Positions 13,465 to 20,946 of a stretch of 20,946 nt of DNA are shown here, one piece after another. The position numbers and the translations under genes were made by a program. Source of the stretch: Thermodesulfobacteriales bacterium. GTDB lineage: Bacteria > Desulfobacterota_D > UBA1144 > Nemesobacterales > UBA2774. Each line of letters starts with the position of its first letter. Position 1 is the stretch's first letter. The stretch is from the NCBI GenBank assembly GCA_004525335.1, contig SPCL01000015.1, forward strand, positions 1 to 20,946, read 5' to 3'. Under the pieces are notes generated by a model. It ran no database searches, was not told where the DNA came from, and worked only from the letters and a program-made list of their open reading frames with translations.

Positions 13465-14472
13465 TTATTTCTTATCTATGAGCGATTGATTTTTAAGATC
13501 CATGTATATTGAATCGGCAAATATTTGATTAGCTTTGCTGTTTGGGTGGATATCAATTTTATAGATAGTAAGCTCACTAATATCTATGTCTTGGAAGGAA
13601 GCAATAGTGTTTGAGTAGTATAAATTATTGTTCTCGACTAATCGTTTAATCTCCTTGCTCATTTCATAATGACTATAGTCATGATCCAAAACTACAACGC
13701 AGATTGGCACATTGTTCTTCTGACTTATATTACTTAGCTTCTGAAGTTCAAGGTTGAATTGATCTAAACCGGTCTTATGTTCATCAAGAAATTCCTGATC
13801 TTTGTTGTCTTGTGTGAACAATTTGTTCTTGGATATTAGCTTGTATGTGAAGCTTTGAAAAAACTGGTTTTTCTGTGATTTAGGTTTGAATTCTTTTTCT
13901 TCATCTTCAGTGAATTGAGAACCATCTAAAATAAATAAAATTAGATCCGGGTTATATTTGAGCGCTTTGTGTTCAAGTGTTGCAATCTTGTTGTTGATTC
14001 TATAGCCGCTAACTCCAAAATTAATGAATTCATAATTGAAATCCGGGTTTTCTTTATTGAATCTATCTTCTAGGATACTGTGAAACGCTTCGTCGATTTC
14101 TACTCCGGCGGGTACTGTAAAAGAACCACCAATAACTGCAACTCGAAAAGTATTGGCAGGCTTTTCGAGAGAATATTCTTTATCTCTAAGCCCTCGGGAG
14201 TTTGTTTTGAAATCGGCAAGTTTAAAGTACGAATCAATTTCTGGCTTGAATTCATAAACAACATCGGGGAAATCTGATTTTTGTAAATATCCGGTATAAC
14301 CCATAGATCCTACGCTCTTCATCTTCTGGTAACTTAAGGATTCTGTTCCAAAGAGGTGAAACCGGATTGTTTGCTCTAGTAATAACGCGAATAGTAAAAT
14401 TAAGATAAAGACTACGAGTAAATCTTTGAGACGACTGTTAGAACTGGTTTGATTACTTGGCGCTTTGGTCAC
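13465..14472 (-). CDS. Membrane-anchored SGNH-fold protein (second of operon)
   Basis: This 335-aa protein has an N-terminal membrane anchor at about 17-33 and an extracytoplasmic SGNH/GDSL-like domain. Block I is GGSFT (115-119, Ser117 nucleophile), block II NFGVSGY (151-157), and block V DIHPN (307-311) with the Asp and His of the triad. Block III reads LDGSQ where the family normally has G-x-N-D, so the oxyanion Asn may be missing. Proteins of this type act as acetyl-transfer or deacetylation partners in surface-polysaccharide O-acetylation. The start is GTG 14472 and has no strong ribosome site. It lies 26 bases after the small DUF5989-like gene and is the last gene of a three-gene operon, ending at the tRNA scar. 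Confidence 0.75.
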   Translation of the reverse strand: MTKAPSNQTSSNSRLKDLLVVFILILLFALLLEQTIRFHLFGTESLSYQKMKSVGSMGYTGYLQKSDFPDVVYEFKPEIDSYFKLADFKTNSRGLRDKEYSLEKPANTFRVAVIGGSFTVPAGVEIDEAFHSILEDRFNKENPDFNYEFINFGVSGYRINNKIATLEHKALKYNPDLILFILDGSQFTEDEEKEFKPKSQKNQFFQSFTYKLISKNKLFTQDNKDQEFLDEHKTGLDQFNLELQKLSNISQKNNVPICVVVLDHDYSHYEMSKEIKRLVENNNLYYSNTIASFQDIDISELTIYKIDIHPNSKANQIFADSIYMDLKNQSLIDKK

Positions 14473-14498
14473 TTTTTTATTGCCATTCCCAAGAGAAG

Positions 14499-14633
14499 TT
14501 AAAAGATTTGATAGTTAAAGCCACCTTTCTGGGGGCCACCTGAAAAGAGTATTAGTAGTGCTGTTAATACGATAAAGATAATTAGAGCTGTGAGCAAATA
14601 ATATTTATATCTTGAGAAGAAATTTTTGAACAC
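14499..14633 (-). CDS. Small DUF5989-like membrane protein
   Basis: A 44-aa frame starts at GTG (14631-14633), overlapping the stop of the upstream SGNH gene by one base (TAGTG), which points to translational coupling. It has a basic, aromatic start (FKNFFSRYKYY), one membrane helix (LLTALIIFIVLTALLILF), then a short tail with aromatic residues to the end. This layout, a basic N-terminus, a single helix and a tail of about 12 residues, is that of DUF5989 proteins, which usually sit between an MBOAT O-acyltransferase and an SGNH protein. Here it sits between two SGNH genes. Function is unknown, presumably a complex subunit. Confidence 0.7.
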   Translation of the reverse strand: MFKNFFSRYKYYLLTALIIFIVLTALLILFSGGPQKGGFNYQIF

Positions 14634-15610
14634 TATTCGTTCCCCTTATTTGAAATAAATTCTAAAGTTGATTCAGCTATTTTTTTATGGGCAATGTTAT
14701 TAGGATGAGCGTCATCATAATTTACCCATAATCCTATTTGATCAGGATAGTTTTCAAAAAGCTTAGCTAAATTTAAATAATCAATATCGTTATCCTTCAG
14801 AAATAGGGCCAAATTATTGTATACATTTGTAAATATTTCGTTGTTTACATCATGGAGTTCTGGCAGCAACACTACTTGGAATTCAATTCCCCTACTTTGG
14901 CAAATATCACGTAACTGTATTATGGCTTTTCTTGTATTGATCCAACCTTGTTGGTCGTTGCCGTAAAGAGATTCATAGTATTCCTGAAAACTCTTTGATG
15001 GCATGACGTTATTAAGCAGAGAGTTTATTCGTGACCAGTAGAAAGAAATGAATTGAGAATAACCTAAAAACCATAACCCTGATTTTTCCGGCGTTATTTC
15101 CGCATCGTTAATAAAATAAAATAAAACTACTTTGTCAGGGTTATATTTCAGACCTTTCTCAATAAAAAGATTAACTTCCTGTTCCGTATTATAATTTCCT
15201 ATACCAAAATTAATAACTTCAGTCGGGGATTGAGAGTTCATATCCTCTTCGATTAGAGTAGCAAAGGTTTCCTCTTCCTTAACTCCCCATCCAAATGTAA
15301 GTGAATCACCAAGAAAAATGATTCTATGTTTATCACTTTTATCAACTGTATATTCTTTGTCCCTATGACCATCAGAATTGATATCCACCATTACATCCAT
15401 CAGTTTCATAGATTTGTTAGGTCTATGTACATGACCGATTAATTTATTGTCAGAATCGTTTTTAAGGTTTATCGCATACTTGGTCATTTCAATATCATAT
15501 GCTGTATTGAAATGGAGATAAACTCTAATGAGTACTTCCCCGATAGCTAAAATTACAATAAAAACTATTAATATAGCCAACAGTCTGATGAGTAAATTTC
15601 TTAGATTCAT
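14633..15610 (-). CDS. Membrane-anchored SGNH/GDSL-fold protein (first of operon)
   Basis: This 325-aa protein has an N-terminal transmembrane helix at about 8-30 and an SGNH hydrolase domain outside the membrane. Block I GDSLTFGWG is at 101-109 (Ser103 nucleophile), block II NFGIGNY at 134-140, block III FIND at 166-169 and block V DAHPN at 300-304. All four catalytic blocks are present, unlike its downstream paralogue. A D-x-x-G-x-R-D-K-E-Y segment (HRDKEYTVD) before the domain is shared with that paralogue (LRDKEYSLE), so the two arose by duplication. Likely role: acetyl transfer or removal on a surface glycan, working with an unseen membrane acyltransferase. The ATG at 15610 lies 130-odd bases from the divergent dehydrogenase gene. 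Confidence 0.85.
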   Translation of the reverse strand: MNLRNLLIRLLAILIVFIVILAIGEVLIRVYLHFNTAYDIEMTKYAINLKNDSDNKLIGHVHRPNKSMKLMDVMVDINSDGHRDKEYTVDKSDKHRIIFLGDSLTFGWGVKEEETFATLIEEDMNSQSPTEVINFGIGNYNTEQEVNLFIEKGLKYNPDKVVLFYFINDAEITPEKSGLWFLGYSQFISFYWSRINSLLNNVMPSKSFQEYYESLYGNDQQGWINTRKAIIQLRDICQSRGIEFQVVLLPELHDVNNEIFTNVYNNLALFLKDNDIDYLNLAKLFENYPDQIGLWVNYDDAHPNNIAHKKIAESTLEFISNKGNE

Positions 15611-15783
15611 TTAATTTGGGTTCTAGCGCCTTTTTGTATATATAATGAGCGTGTATTGTACAAAATAATCTTGCTATTGTAAACGTCTTGTGTCTTCTTT
15701 GATTCAATATTACTAAGGGGTAGTTTATTGCTTTACAGTTTAGAGTGAAATTGATATCATCACAATATATAGGAGGTTGTAAA

Positions 15784-16683
15784 ATGTTAAAAGTAAACCC
15801 GAAAAAAACCACTATTGGCTGGATTGGGACTGGAGTTATGGGTAGCTCAATGTGTCTTCACTTACTAAAAAAAGGATATAAAGCGGTTATTTATAACCGG
15901 ACAAAAAAGAAAGCAAAGAACTTGATTGAATTAGGCGCGGAGTGGGTGGATTCCCCAAAACTAGTTGCGGAGAAAGCAGACGTGATCTTTACAATTGTTG
16001 GATTTCCTAAGGATGTGAGGCAAGTTTATTTTGGTGAGAATGGAATATTTGAAGGTATCAAAGAAGGGAGTCTAATAGTAGATATGACTACAACAGAGCC
16101 CGCGTTATCTGAAGAAATATATGAGGCAGCAATGCTGAAGGAGTGTTCATCGGTAGATGCACCAGTTTCTGGTGGAGATATCGGAGCACAGGCCGGCAAT
16201 TTGTCTATTATGGTCGGTGGTGATAAAGAAGCTGTTCAAGCAGTTATGCCTCTTCTGAAACTTATGGGGGGTAACATCGTCCATCAAGGAGGAGCTGGGA
16301 AAGGTCAACATGCTAAGATGTGCAATCAGATAATGGCCTCTGCTCTAATGATAGGTATGTGCGAGACCCTACTTTATGGATACAAAGCGGGGCTTAATTT
16401 GAATACTATGCTCAGTTCGGTTGGTAAAGGGGCTGCAGCGTCTTGGATGCTTGATAACCTAGCCCCCCAAACCATTAAACGTGATTTTGAGCCCGGATTT
16501 TATGTAGAGCACTTTATTAAGGATATGGACATCGCACTTAAAGAAGCTGAACGAATGAATCTTTCTCTTCCGGGGCTATCACTTGTACACCAGCTTTATG
16601 TTGCGACTAAAGCGCAGGGGTATGGTCGAAAGGGAACCCAAGCTCTCTTACTTGCCCTTGAGAAGATTTCGGATGTGAAATAG
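15784..16683 (+). CDS. NAD(P)-dependent beta-hydroxyacid dehydrogenase (HIBADH family)
   Basis: This 299-aa cytoplasmic oxidoreductase has an N-terminal Rossmann fold with IGWIGTGVMGSSM at 11-23 and the NADP-favouring NRTKKKAK at 38-45. The substrate-binding DAPVSGGDIGAQAG is at 125-138, and the catalytic Lys178 lies in GKGQHAKMCNQ with Asn181 nearby. A C-terminal helical domain contains HFIKDMDIALKEA. Members oxidise 3-hydroxyisobutyrate, tartronate semialdehyde or succinic semialdehyde (GLYR-like); the Arg/Lys after the second strand suggests NADP(H). The start is set at ATG 15784 because of the AGGAGGT site at 15771-15777, rather than the upstream TTG 15745. It is divergent from the SGNH operon. 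Confidence 0.92.
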   Translation: MLKVNPKKTTIGWIGTGVMGSSMCLHLLKKGYKAVIYNRTKKKAKNLIELGAEWVDSPKLVAEKADVIFTIVGFPKDVRQVYFGENGIFEGIKEGSLIVDMTTTEPALSEEIYEAAMLKECSSVDAPVSGGDIGAQAGNLSIMVGGDKEAVQAVMPLLKLMGGNIVHQGGAGKGQHAKMCNQIMASALMIGMCETLLYGYKAGLNLNTMLSSVGKGAAASWMLDNLAPQTIKRDFEPGFYVEHFIKDMDIALKEAERMNLSLPGLSLVHQLYVATKAQGYGRKGTQALLLALEKISDVK

Positions 16684-16702
16684 AAAATTTCTCTGTCTAT
16701 AG

Positions 16703-16731
16703 TTGACATTTTTTTTTGTTTAATCTATTTT
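16703..16731 (+). promoter_or_regulatory. Possible sigma-70 promoter
   Basis: TTGACA (16703-16708) and TATTTT (16726-16731) lie 17 bases apart in a T-rich spacer, 20 bases after the dehydrogenase stop and about 115 bases before the secreted-protein gene. The -35 is perfect, the -10 moderate. Confidence 0.35.
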
Positions 16732-16854
16732 TTTCGTATGTGCGGTAGAGTTAACTAAAAAAATCTTAAGGTCTTGGAATGAAAGTAATTATAAGATCAC
16801 TTATGAGACAGCATTTTTTTGTAATTTATAATAAGGAGCAGGAGGTATACAAAT

Positions 16855-17166
16855 ATGTTGGAGAATACAAGATTGTGGTCAGTGAGTATTGCATTTTTAG
16901 CACTAGCTCTATTCATAGGGGTTGAGTTGGCCATTGCTGAGCGTGAAGATGTAGTGGGTCAGGAACGATTAACTACTTCTCAAGAATCGGCACAGAGACT
17001 CTATGATCTGGACGATACAATGATGGCTAATTATGCAGATACGCAACGGCTCGTCGGCGAAAGTCAGTCGCCTGTAATTATAGTGATGTTTAACCGTGTC
17101 GGCGGCAAGTACATTCTGCGTAGAAATGGCAGCGAGGTATCTGTCGAGCCTGTACCCGCTTTATAG
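16855..17166 (+). CDS. Secreted protein, N-terminal part; frame continues past an amber stop
   Basis: This 103-aa product has a clear signal peptide (hydrophobic LWSVSIAFLALALFIGVELA, cleavage near AIA-E), so it is exported. A strong AGGAGG ribosome site precedes ATG 16855. The rest has a strand-rich part with SPVIIVMFNRVGGKYILRRN and ends VEPVPAL, followed by TAG. The next gene begins six bases later in the same reading frame. The junction reads PAL-stop-QRMKSVSH, and I recall uncharacterised secreted proteins with a PALYH-x-LK-x-V-x-H pattern at this place, where the stop position is Tyr (TAT/TAC to TAG). The two frames were therefore probably one gene of about 347 residues. Function unknown. 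Confidence 0.65.
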   Translation: MLENTRLWSVSIAFLALALFIGVELAIAEREDVVGQERLTTSQESAQRLYDLDDTMMANYADTQRLVGESQSPVIIVMFNRVGGKYILRRNGSEVSVEPVPAL

Positions 17167-17172
17167 CAGCGG

Positions 17173-17898
17173 ATGAAGTCGGTTTCACACACAATCGTTG
17201 GTATATTCGAAATAATCACACCATATTTCGCCAATCCCCAGATTGACAACTGGAGGCCAAAACTCACTGAATACAACAAGATGCTGAAACAAGCACTTGA
17301 AACTCTCAAGGACGTGGGCATGCCGCCAGATGTTGAGAAACATTGCAGAACAATCTTGGAAGAAGGAATTAAATTCACCAATCAGGCACTAAAAACAGGC
17401 AAGTTCAGCTCTGAAGGATTTTCAAAATATGCAAAGTCTGTATGGCCCGCGACGGCGAAAAATATCGAGCTTGCCGGCAAATTGCAAGTGGATCACTTCG
17501 AGGATGTGCTTGAGAAATGGCGTAAAGAAATTGGTGAGGAAGAATGGTCAAGATTATACGCAATTGTAGGTACCGCCTGGGCGATGCGCCGGGAAAACGT
17601 CCACTTCCAAATCTTGGCCCAGATGATGGGTAGAGATGCTGTAAACGACAGGCTTATTATTGCAGAAAGCATACAAGACCCGACAGAAGACGACTTAATA
17701 ATGCTGCTAGGTCGTATAATTAATGACCGCGACTTGGCAGTGCATGTATTTGGCAAAAAATTAAAATACAGGATGGATGTTGAGCTTATGGGCGAGGCCA
17801 CACGAGAGGAGACTTTAAAACGATCTACTCCTCATCACCCAGCAATCGACATGAAATGGGAACCATACGAAGAACACAAAATGCCAAATGAGGAGTGA
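17173..17898 (+). CDS. C-terminal part of the amber-split secreted protein; function unknown
   Basis: This 241-residue frame is in phase with the preceding signal-peptide ORF and separated from it by TAG CAG CGG. It is mostly helical and charged, with FANPQIDNWRPKLTEYNKML near the start, GEEEWSRLYAIVGTAWAMRR about residues 118-137, a RDAVNDRLIIAESI segment and a RDLAVHVFGKK segment near 190. No signal peptide of its own and only a poor ribosome site before ATG 17173, so as a separate gene it would stay in the cytoplasm, unlike the likely ancestral exported protein. Reading-through, reinitiation or loss of function are all possible. I know no function for the family. A 43-aa gene follows directly. 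Confidence 0.6.
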   Translation: MKSVSHTIVGIFEIITPYFANPQIDNWRPKLTEYNKMLKQALETLKDVGMPPDVEKHCRTILEEGIKFTNQALKTGKFSSEGFSKYAKSVWPATAKNIELAGKLQVDHFEDVLEKWRKEIGEEEWSRLYAIVGTAWAMRRENVHFQILAQMMGRDAVNDRLIIAESIQDPTEDDLIMLLGRIINDRDLAVHVFGKKLKYRMDVELMGEATREETLKRSTPHHPAIDMKWEPYEEHKMPNEE

Positions 17899-17901
17899 GT
17901 T

Positions 17902-18033
17902 GTGATCAATAGTTGCGATGATGAAACCGCGCAAGGATTCCTTGAACGCGTCAATAAACTTAAGAAAGTTTACGACGAAATGTCAGAGATTTATCAACAG
18001 TCTAAGGGAGATGCCGACATCCCGCTTAGCTGA
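17902..18033 (+). CDS. Small hypothetical protein, 43 aa
   Basis: GTG 17902 follows AGGAG (17891-17895) that lies at the end of the preceding gene, at six-base spacing, and the frame runs to TGA at 18031. The product is hydrophilic and helical (ERVNKLKKVYDEMSEIYQQS) with no membrane segment. Composition resembles the preceding gene, so it is either a small operon partner or a remnant of a longer one. No family recognised. Confidence 0.5.
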   Translation: MINSCDDETAQGFLERVNKLKKVYDEMSEIYQQSKGDADIPLS

Positions 18034-18095
18034 GACGTTAGAAGGGGAAGAGGGGGTGTTTATAATAAGACAATAGGGCAAGAAAGTAATTTAAA

Positions 18096-18404
18096 TCAAT
18101 TTAGCATTGAGCTTAATACAACAAAAGAGATAAATGGAGCAAAGCCCACGATAATTGTAAGGTTGATTAGAAACCATAAGATATGAACCCACCTTTTCTT
18201 TGATTCACAAAGATAGTGATATAAAAACGCCGCAATCGATCCCGATACTATCGTTGGGAGCAGCGAGGCTATGTATACAATCCAGAATATTTTGCCAGGT
18301 TCATCAGAAAATCTGGTCATACACGTAACAATTAGCAGCGAACAAGCAGCTCCAATTACTATTAGAAGTAGGCCAAAAGTTAAGGTGCGTTTTAGTTTTG
18401 TCAT
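18096..18404 (-). CDS. Small membrane protein, three helices
   Basis: This 102-aa protein has three hydrophobic segments at about 9-28, 40-64 and 74-98, joined by short charged loops (TRFSDEPGK, ESKKRW). The basic start MTKLKRT suggests an inner-membrane protein with its N-terminus in the cytoplasm. No motif or family is recognisable. The ribosome site before ATG 18404 is weak. It stands alone between the split secreted-protein gene and a decayed minus-strand frame. Confidence 0.6.
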   Translation of the reverse strand: MTKLKRTLTFGLLLIVIGAACSLLIVTCMTRFSDEPGKIFWIVYIASLLPTIVSGSIAAFLYHYLCESKKRWVHILWFLINLTIIVGFAPFISFVVLSSMLN

Positions 18405-18435
18405 CGGAAGATTAATTGGTTTTATTTAGTATACA

Positions 18436-18552
18436 CTATTCCAAAACTTCAAATATTGGGGTCTCTCCAGATGGCGTATATTCTACAAGTATTGATTCTT
18501 GTCCTAGTTCACGTCTTAATTCAAGAACCAAATTATCCTCATATGATATGGC
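18436..18552 (-). pseudogene. C-terminal coding remnant, unrecognised
   Basis: A stop-bounded minus-strand frame of 39 codons looks like a real protein end, with SYEDNLVLELRRELGQESIL and then VEYTPSGETPIFEVLE. It has no ATG and its upstream part is missing, as the region beyond is AT-rich noise. A TTG preceded by GAGGA could start a 31-residue product, but a remnant is likelier. Family not identified. Confidence 0.35.
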
Positions 18553-18630
18553 CTATTATTTATATAACGTGTAAGATTATTCAGCCAAGATTATACTCAA
18601 TAAAAATTTTAATATTACACAAGGTGGAAA

Positions 18631-18855
18631 ATGAAAAATATTATTTTATTAGTTATGTTGGGTTTGTCACTAAGTATTGGTTCTTGCTCTGCACTTTTTG
18701 CACCAGCAGAACCTGATACAACCGATGAATTGGAGCCAAGGGTAGAACCTGAGAGTTATGATTCTAAGTATCCCCGCGGCATTGAAGAAGAAATTGAATC
18801 AGATGTAAATCCTATAGATACTGAAGAGATGGAACAGCAGCCCTTGATAAAATAA
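18631..18855 (+). CDS. Small acidic lipoprotein
   Basis: This 74-aa product has a type II signal peptide: basic start MKN, hydrophobic core IILLVMLGLSLS and lipobox IGSC with lipidated Cys19. The mature part is short and very acidic (EPDTTDELEPRVEPESYD, EEEIESDVNPIDTEEMEQQ) with no predicted fold, so it is probably an extended envelope lipoprotein. AAGGTGG lies before the ATG. It is convergent with the glutaminyl cyclase gene, 18 bases away. Function unknown. Confidence 0.7.
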   Translation: MKNIILLVMLGLSLSIGSCSALFAPAEPDTTDELEPRVEPESYDSKYPRGIEEEIESDVNPIDTEEMEQQPLIK

Positions 18856-18873
18856 AGTGCGTTATAAGTTCTA

Positions 18874-19719
18874 TTAATTCTTTTTGATGATTTTTATCTC
18901 GAAAATTTTGGGCCAGAGTTTTCCTGTAACCAGTAGAGTTCCATTTTGAGGGTTAAAAGCTATACCGTTTAACACGTCAACCCCTTTCTTTTTGTCCTCT
19001 TTAGATAGTAGTCCATCAAGTTCTATCCAGGAACTTACAAAGCCAGTTTTTGGATTAATTCTGGCAATTAAGTCTTTGCCCCAAATATTTGCGTATATTT
19101 CTCCATTTATGTATTCAAGCTCATTAAGTTTGCTAACTTCCCCGTTATCATCGTAGACTTCTAATTTGCCCACTACTACAAAGCTCTTGGGATCCATAAA
19201 ATAGAGGATATTGCTCCCGTCACTCAAGATGAGGTATTTGCCGTCATAAGTTATTCCCCATCCCTGAGTTTGATAGGAGAATGTTCTTAGAAGCTTTAGG
19301 CTATCTTTATCGTAAACAAACCCTTTTTTGGAGCGCCAAGTAAGTTGAATAATTTTATCATCTACTATAGTTATTCCTTCTCCAAAATATTTGTCCGCTA
19401 GTTTGTGAGATTTTATTACTTTGCCTGTTTCAAGATTAACTATTTTTATTGATGAACGACCATTTAGTCCCGTACTCTCATATAAAAATCCATTGTCTAT
19501 AATGAGACCTTGTGTGAATGATTCTGTATCGTGGGGATAGGTGTTTATGATCTTATAGCCATAAACCACGCTATTACTCGTATCTTCAGCTTGAGCATAA
19601 TTTCTGAATGCCTCTAGGTAACTCAGGTTATAAATTGAGAAGCCTATAACTAATACTAATGTCGCGATAGAGCATTTAAGATATCTGGTCATAGTTGTAG
19701 AAAATTCTATAATATTCAC
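18874..19719 (-). CDS. Glutaminyl-peptide cyclotransferase (five-bladed beta-propeller type)
   Basis: This 281-aa exported enzyme converts N-terminal glutamine of peptides to pyroglutamate. A membrane or signal segment lies at about 15-32. The rest follows the glutamine cyclotransferase family (PF05096 type) closely: PHDTESFTQGL near 59-69, YESTGLNGRSSI, KYFGEGITIVDDKIIQLTW, QGWGITYDGKYLILSDGS, LNELEYINGEIYANIWGKDLI, and DVLNGIAFN...LLVTGKLWPKIFEI at the end. The Glu of FGEG and the Trp-rich lining are conserved features of the active site. Length is normal. The longest frame starts at GTG 19719; ATG at residue 10 (19690-19692) gives an equally good signal peptide, and neither has a clear ribosome site. 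Plant/bacterial type, distinct from animal QC. Confidence 0.92.
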   Translation of the reverse strand: MNIIEFSTTMTRYLKCSIATLVLVIGFSIYNLSYLEAFRNYAQAEDTSNSVVYGYKIINTYPHDTESFTQGLIIDNGFLYESTGLNGRSSIKIVNLETGKVIKSHKLADKYFGEGITIVDDKIIQLTWRSKKGFVYDKDSLKLLRTFSYQTQGWGITYDGKYLILSDGSNILYFMDPKSFVVVGKLEVYDDNGEVSKLNELEYINGEIYANIWGKDLIARINPKTGFVSSWIELDGLLSKEDKKKGVDVLNGIAFNPQNGTLLVTGKLWPKIFEIKIIKKN

Positions 19720-19846
19720 GTCGTGACTAGAAAATACGAGAGATTAATATTCATATAATAGCCTAACTCTGTCAAAATTTCCTTATTTAGTGTAAATTAG
19801 GAATTAGATCAGTATATACGAATAATGTTTTCTTACAGGAGTCAGA

Positions 19847-20911
19847 GTGCATCGTAGGCAAGTATTTTCCTGGTTTTTTATAGTAATATTTCTTTTGCTT
19901 ATATATATTTTCTATCAGATCTTGAGCCCATTTATACTCGCTCTTTTCTGGGGCGCAATAATTACACTTACTTTATATCCCCTTCACGTAAGACTTACTA
20001 AGTTATTAAGAAACCGAAAGGGCCTTTCAGCTCTGATAATGACCGTAGTGGCAACATTTCTTGTAATATTGCCCCTTGTTTTTATATCTGCCACAGTTGC
20101 GGTAGATATGTTTGATATTTACCAAAGTGTTACGGATAATGTCGAGGTCTCGGAATTGAAAACGAAGCTGGAAAAGCTAAAAGGGCTCATTCCGGTTTCT
20201 ATTTTAGAAGAATTAGAGAAGAAGCTTCAAATCGGGGAATTAAATATTCATCAAATGGCTGTTAAGGGACTAGGATCTGTTAGTGGCTATGTAATAGACG
20301 AAGTTCAAAACGCCGCATCTAATCTTACTGGTCTTCTAATTAACTTAGGTCTGATGATATTTTCACTGTTTTTCTTTTTTCGTGATGGCGATAGTATGCT
20401 GCAGCGCATTAAATCATTAATTCCTATGAAGGACGAACAAAAGGATGAAATTTTTAAGAAATTTTACGACACTTTAAATGCAGTAATAGTTGGAGTCATG
20501 GTTACAGCAGCCATTCAAGGAATACTCCAAGGGCTCTTTTTCTGGTTGTTAGGAATTTCCTATTCAGTTTTAGGCGGAGTTCTTACTTTTGTTTTCGCTC
20601 TTATTCCAATAGCTGGGGCTGTAATTGTGTGGTTGCCTGTTGGACTATATCTTGTTTTCACCGGCAGCATTTATACCGGGATAGCAGTGCTTATATTTGG
20701 TGGGTTAGTAGTTAGTTCCGTTGATAATTTCTTGAAACCTATGATTATTGGAGGCAAGGTTAAACTCTCGACGCTATTCCTTGTTCTAACAATTTTCGGA
20801 AGCTTGTCTGTGTTCGGCTTTACAGGAATTATTATTGGTCCCATTCTACTAGCTATTTTTATGAGTTTTATTGATATCTACAAGAGTGAATATTTAGATT
20901 CAACTGATTAA
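19847..20911 (+). CDS. AI-2E family transporter
   Basis: This 354-aa polytopic inner-membrane protein of the AI-2E/TqsA/PerM family has membrane helices at about 8-25, 28-46, 60-85, 155-178, 205-232, 236-262, 266-290 and 305-340. The signatures are PFILALFWGAIITLTLYP near the start, FFFFRDGD (175-182), the central GVMVTAAIQGILQGLFFWLLG, the FALIPIAGAVIVWLP loop and DNFLKPMIIGGKVKLSTL. The large loop at 90-150 is the usual periplasmic domain. Members have been linked to export of autoinducer-2 or to Na+/H+ antiport; the substrate here cannot be told. The start is GTG 19847 behind AGGAG (19837-19841). Its stop lies 35 bases before the window end. Confidence 0.93.
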   Translation: MHRRQVFSWFFIVIFLLLIYIFYQILSPFILALFWGAIITLTLYPLHVRLTKLLRNRKGLSALIMTVVATFLVILPLVFISATVAVDMFDIYQSVTDNVEVSELKTKLEKLKGLIPVSILEELEKKLQIGELNIHQMAVKGLGSVSGYVIDEVQNAASNLTGLLINLGLMIFSLFFFFRDGDSMLQRIKSLIPMKDEQKDEIFKKFYDTLNAVIVGVMVTAAIQGILQGLFFWLLGISYSVLGGVLTFVFALIPIAGAVIVWLPVGLYLVFTGSIYTGIAVLIFGGLVVSSVDNFLKPMIIGGKVKLSTLFLVLTIFGSLSVFGFTGIIIGPILLAIFMSFIDIYKSEYLDSTD

Positions 20912-20946
20912 GAATTTGTTTCCGGACCAACTAACAAATATAAATC

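Noticed and set aside
15745..15783. Longer start (TTG 15745) for the dehydrogenase
   Set aside because: The extra residues translate the AGGAGGT ribosome site of ATG 15784 and are not part of the Rossmann fold.
18456..18716. 86-residue plus-strand frame rich in hydrophobic residues
   Set aside because: It overlaps the lipoprotein in another frame, lacks a ribosome site, and runs through AT-rich spacer and the antisense of a better coding remnant.
1..20946. CRISPR arrays, insertion sequences, rRNA operons
   Set aside because: No regularly spaced repeats, transposase motifs with terminal repeats, or rRNA signatures were seen; the only mobile-element hint is the tRNA scar near 13300.

Overview
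The window comes from an AT-rich, Gram-negative-like bacterium. Supporting traits are an exported c-type cytochrome, a lipoprotein, inner-membrane SGNH proteins and sigma-54 promoters. I cannot place it to phylum from sequence alone. Apart from a few very AT-rich spacers, composition is even, except for one visibly GC-richer gene at 3375-5381.

Region 1 (1-13000) is a stress/dormancy-type island. It holds three tandem-domain universal stress proteins (USPs), a mannosylglycerate-synthase-like glycosyltransferase, a site-2-type M50 protease with CBS domains, and a fusion of isoaspartyl methyltransferase with erythromycin esterase. It also holds PfkB-type phosphofructokinase, a monohaem cytochrome c, a CBS-pair protein, and an APH-like kinase fused to a P-loop kinase. 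This is nearly the part list of the Mycobacterium tuberculosis DosR dormancy regulon (Rv2004c, Rv2028c-Rv2030c, Rv2623-Rv2626c types). Here the control is different. Four transcription units begin with the same sigma-54 promoter, TGGCAT-N5-TTGCAA: minus-strand pfkB, plus-strand USP-cytochrome c, a minus-strand 80-aa gene, and the plus-strand CBS-USP-kinase operon. Two of the promoter regions share a 17-bp palindromic TGTC...GACA element 80 or so bases upstream, a candidate enhancer site for an unseen NtrC-type activator. The methyltransferase-esterase gene instead has a good sigma-70 promoter.

Region 2 (12990-13460) is a scar: a broken VIT1-type iron transporter start, short direct repeats, and the 5' half of a tRNA-Arg(CCU) gene cut at the anticodon loop. 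It probably marks a recombination border. Other decayed pieces lie inside region 1: a MerR fragment, a PhoU/Na-Pi-cotransporter-like tail, and the C-terminal half of a K+ channel RCK protein.

Region 3 (13465-20946) is more ordinary. A minus-strand operon encodes two SGNH-fold membrane-anchored proteins with a 44-aa DUF5989-like protein between them, as in polysaccharide O-acetylation loci, but no MBOAT acyltransferase is visible. Then come a beta-hydroxyacid dehydrogenase, a secreted-protein gene split by an in-frame amber codon with a small downstream ORF, a small membrane protein, a lipoprotein, a glutaminyl cyclase and an AI-2E-family transporter.
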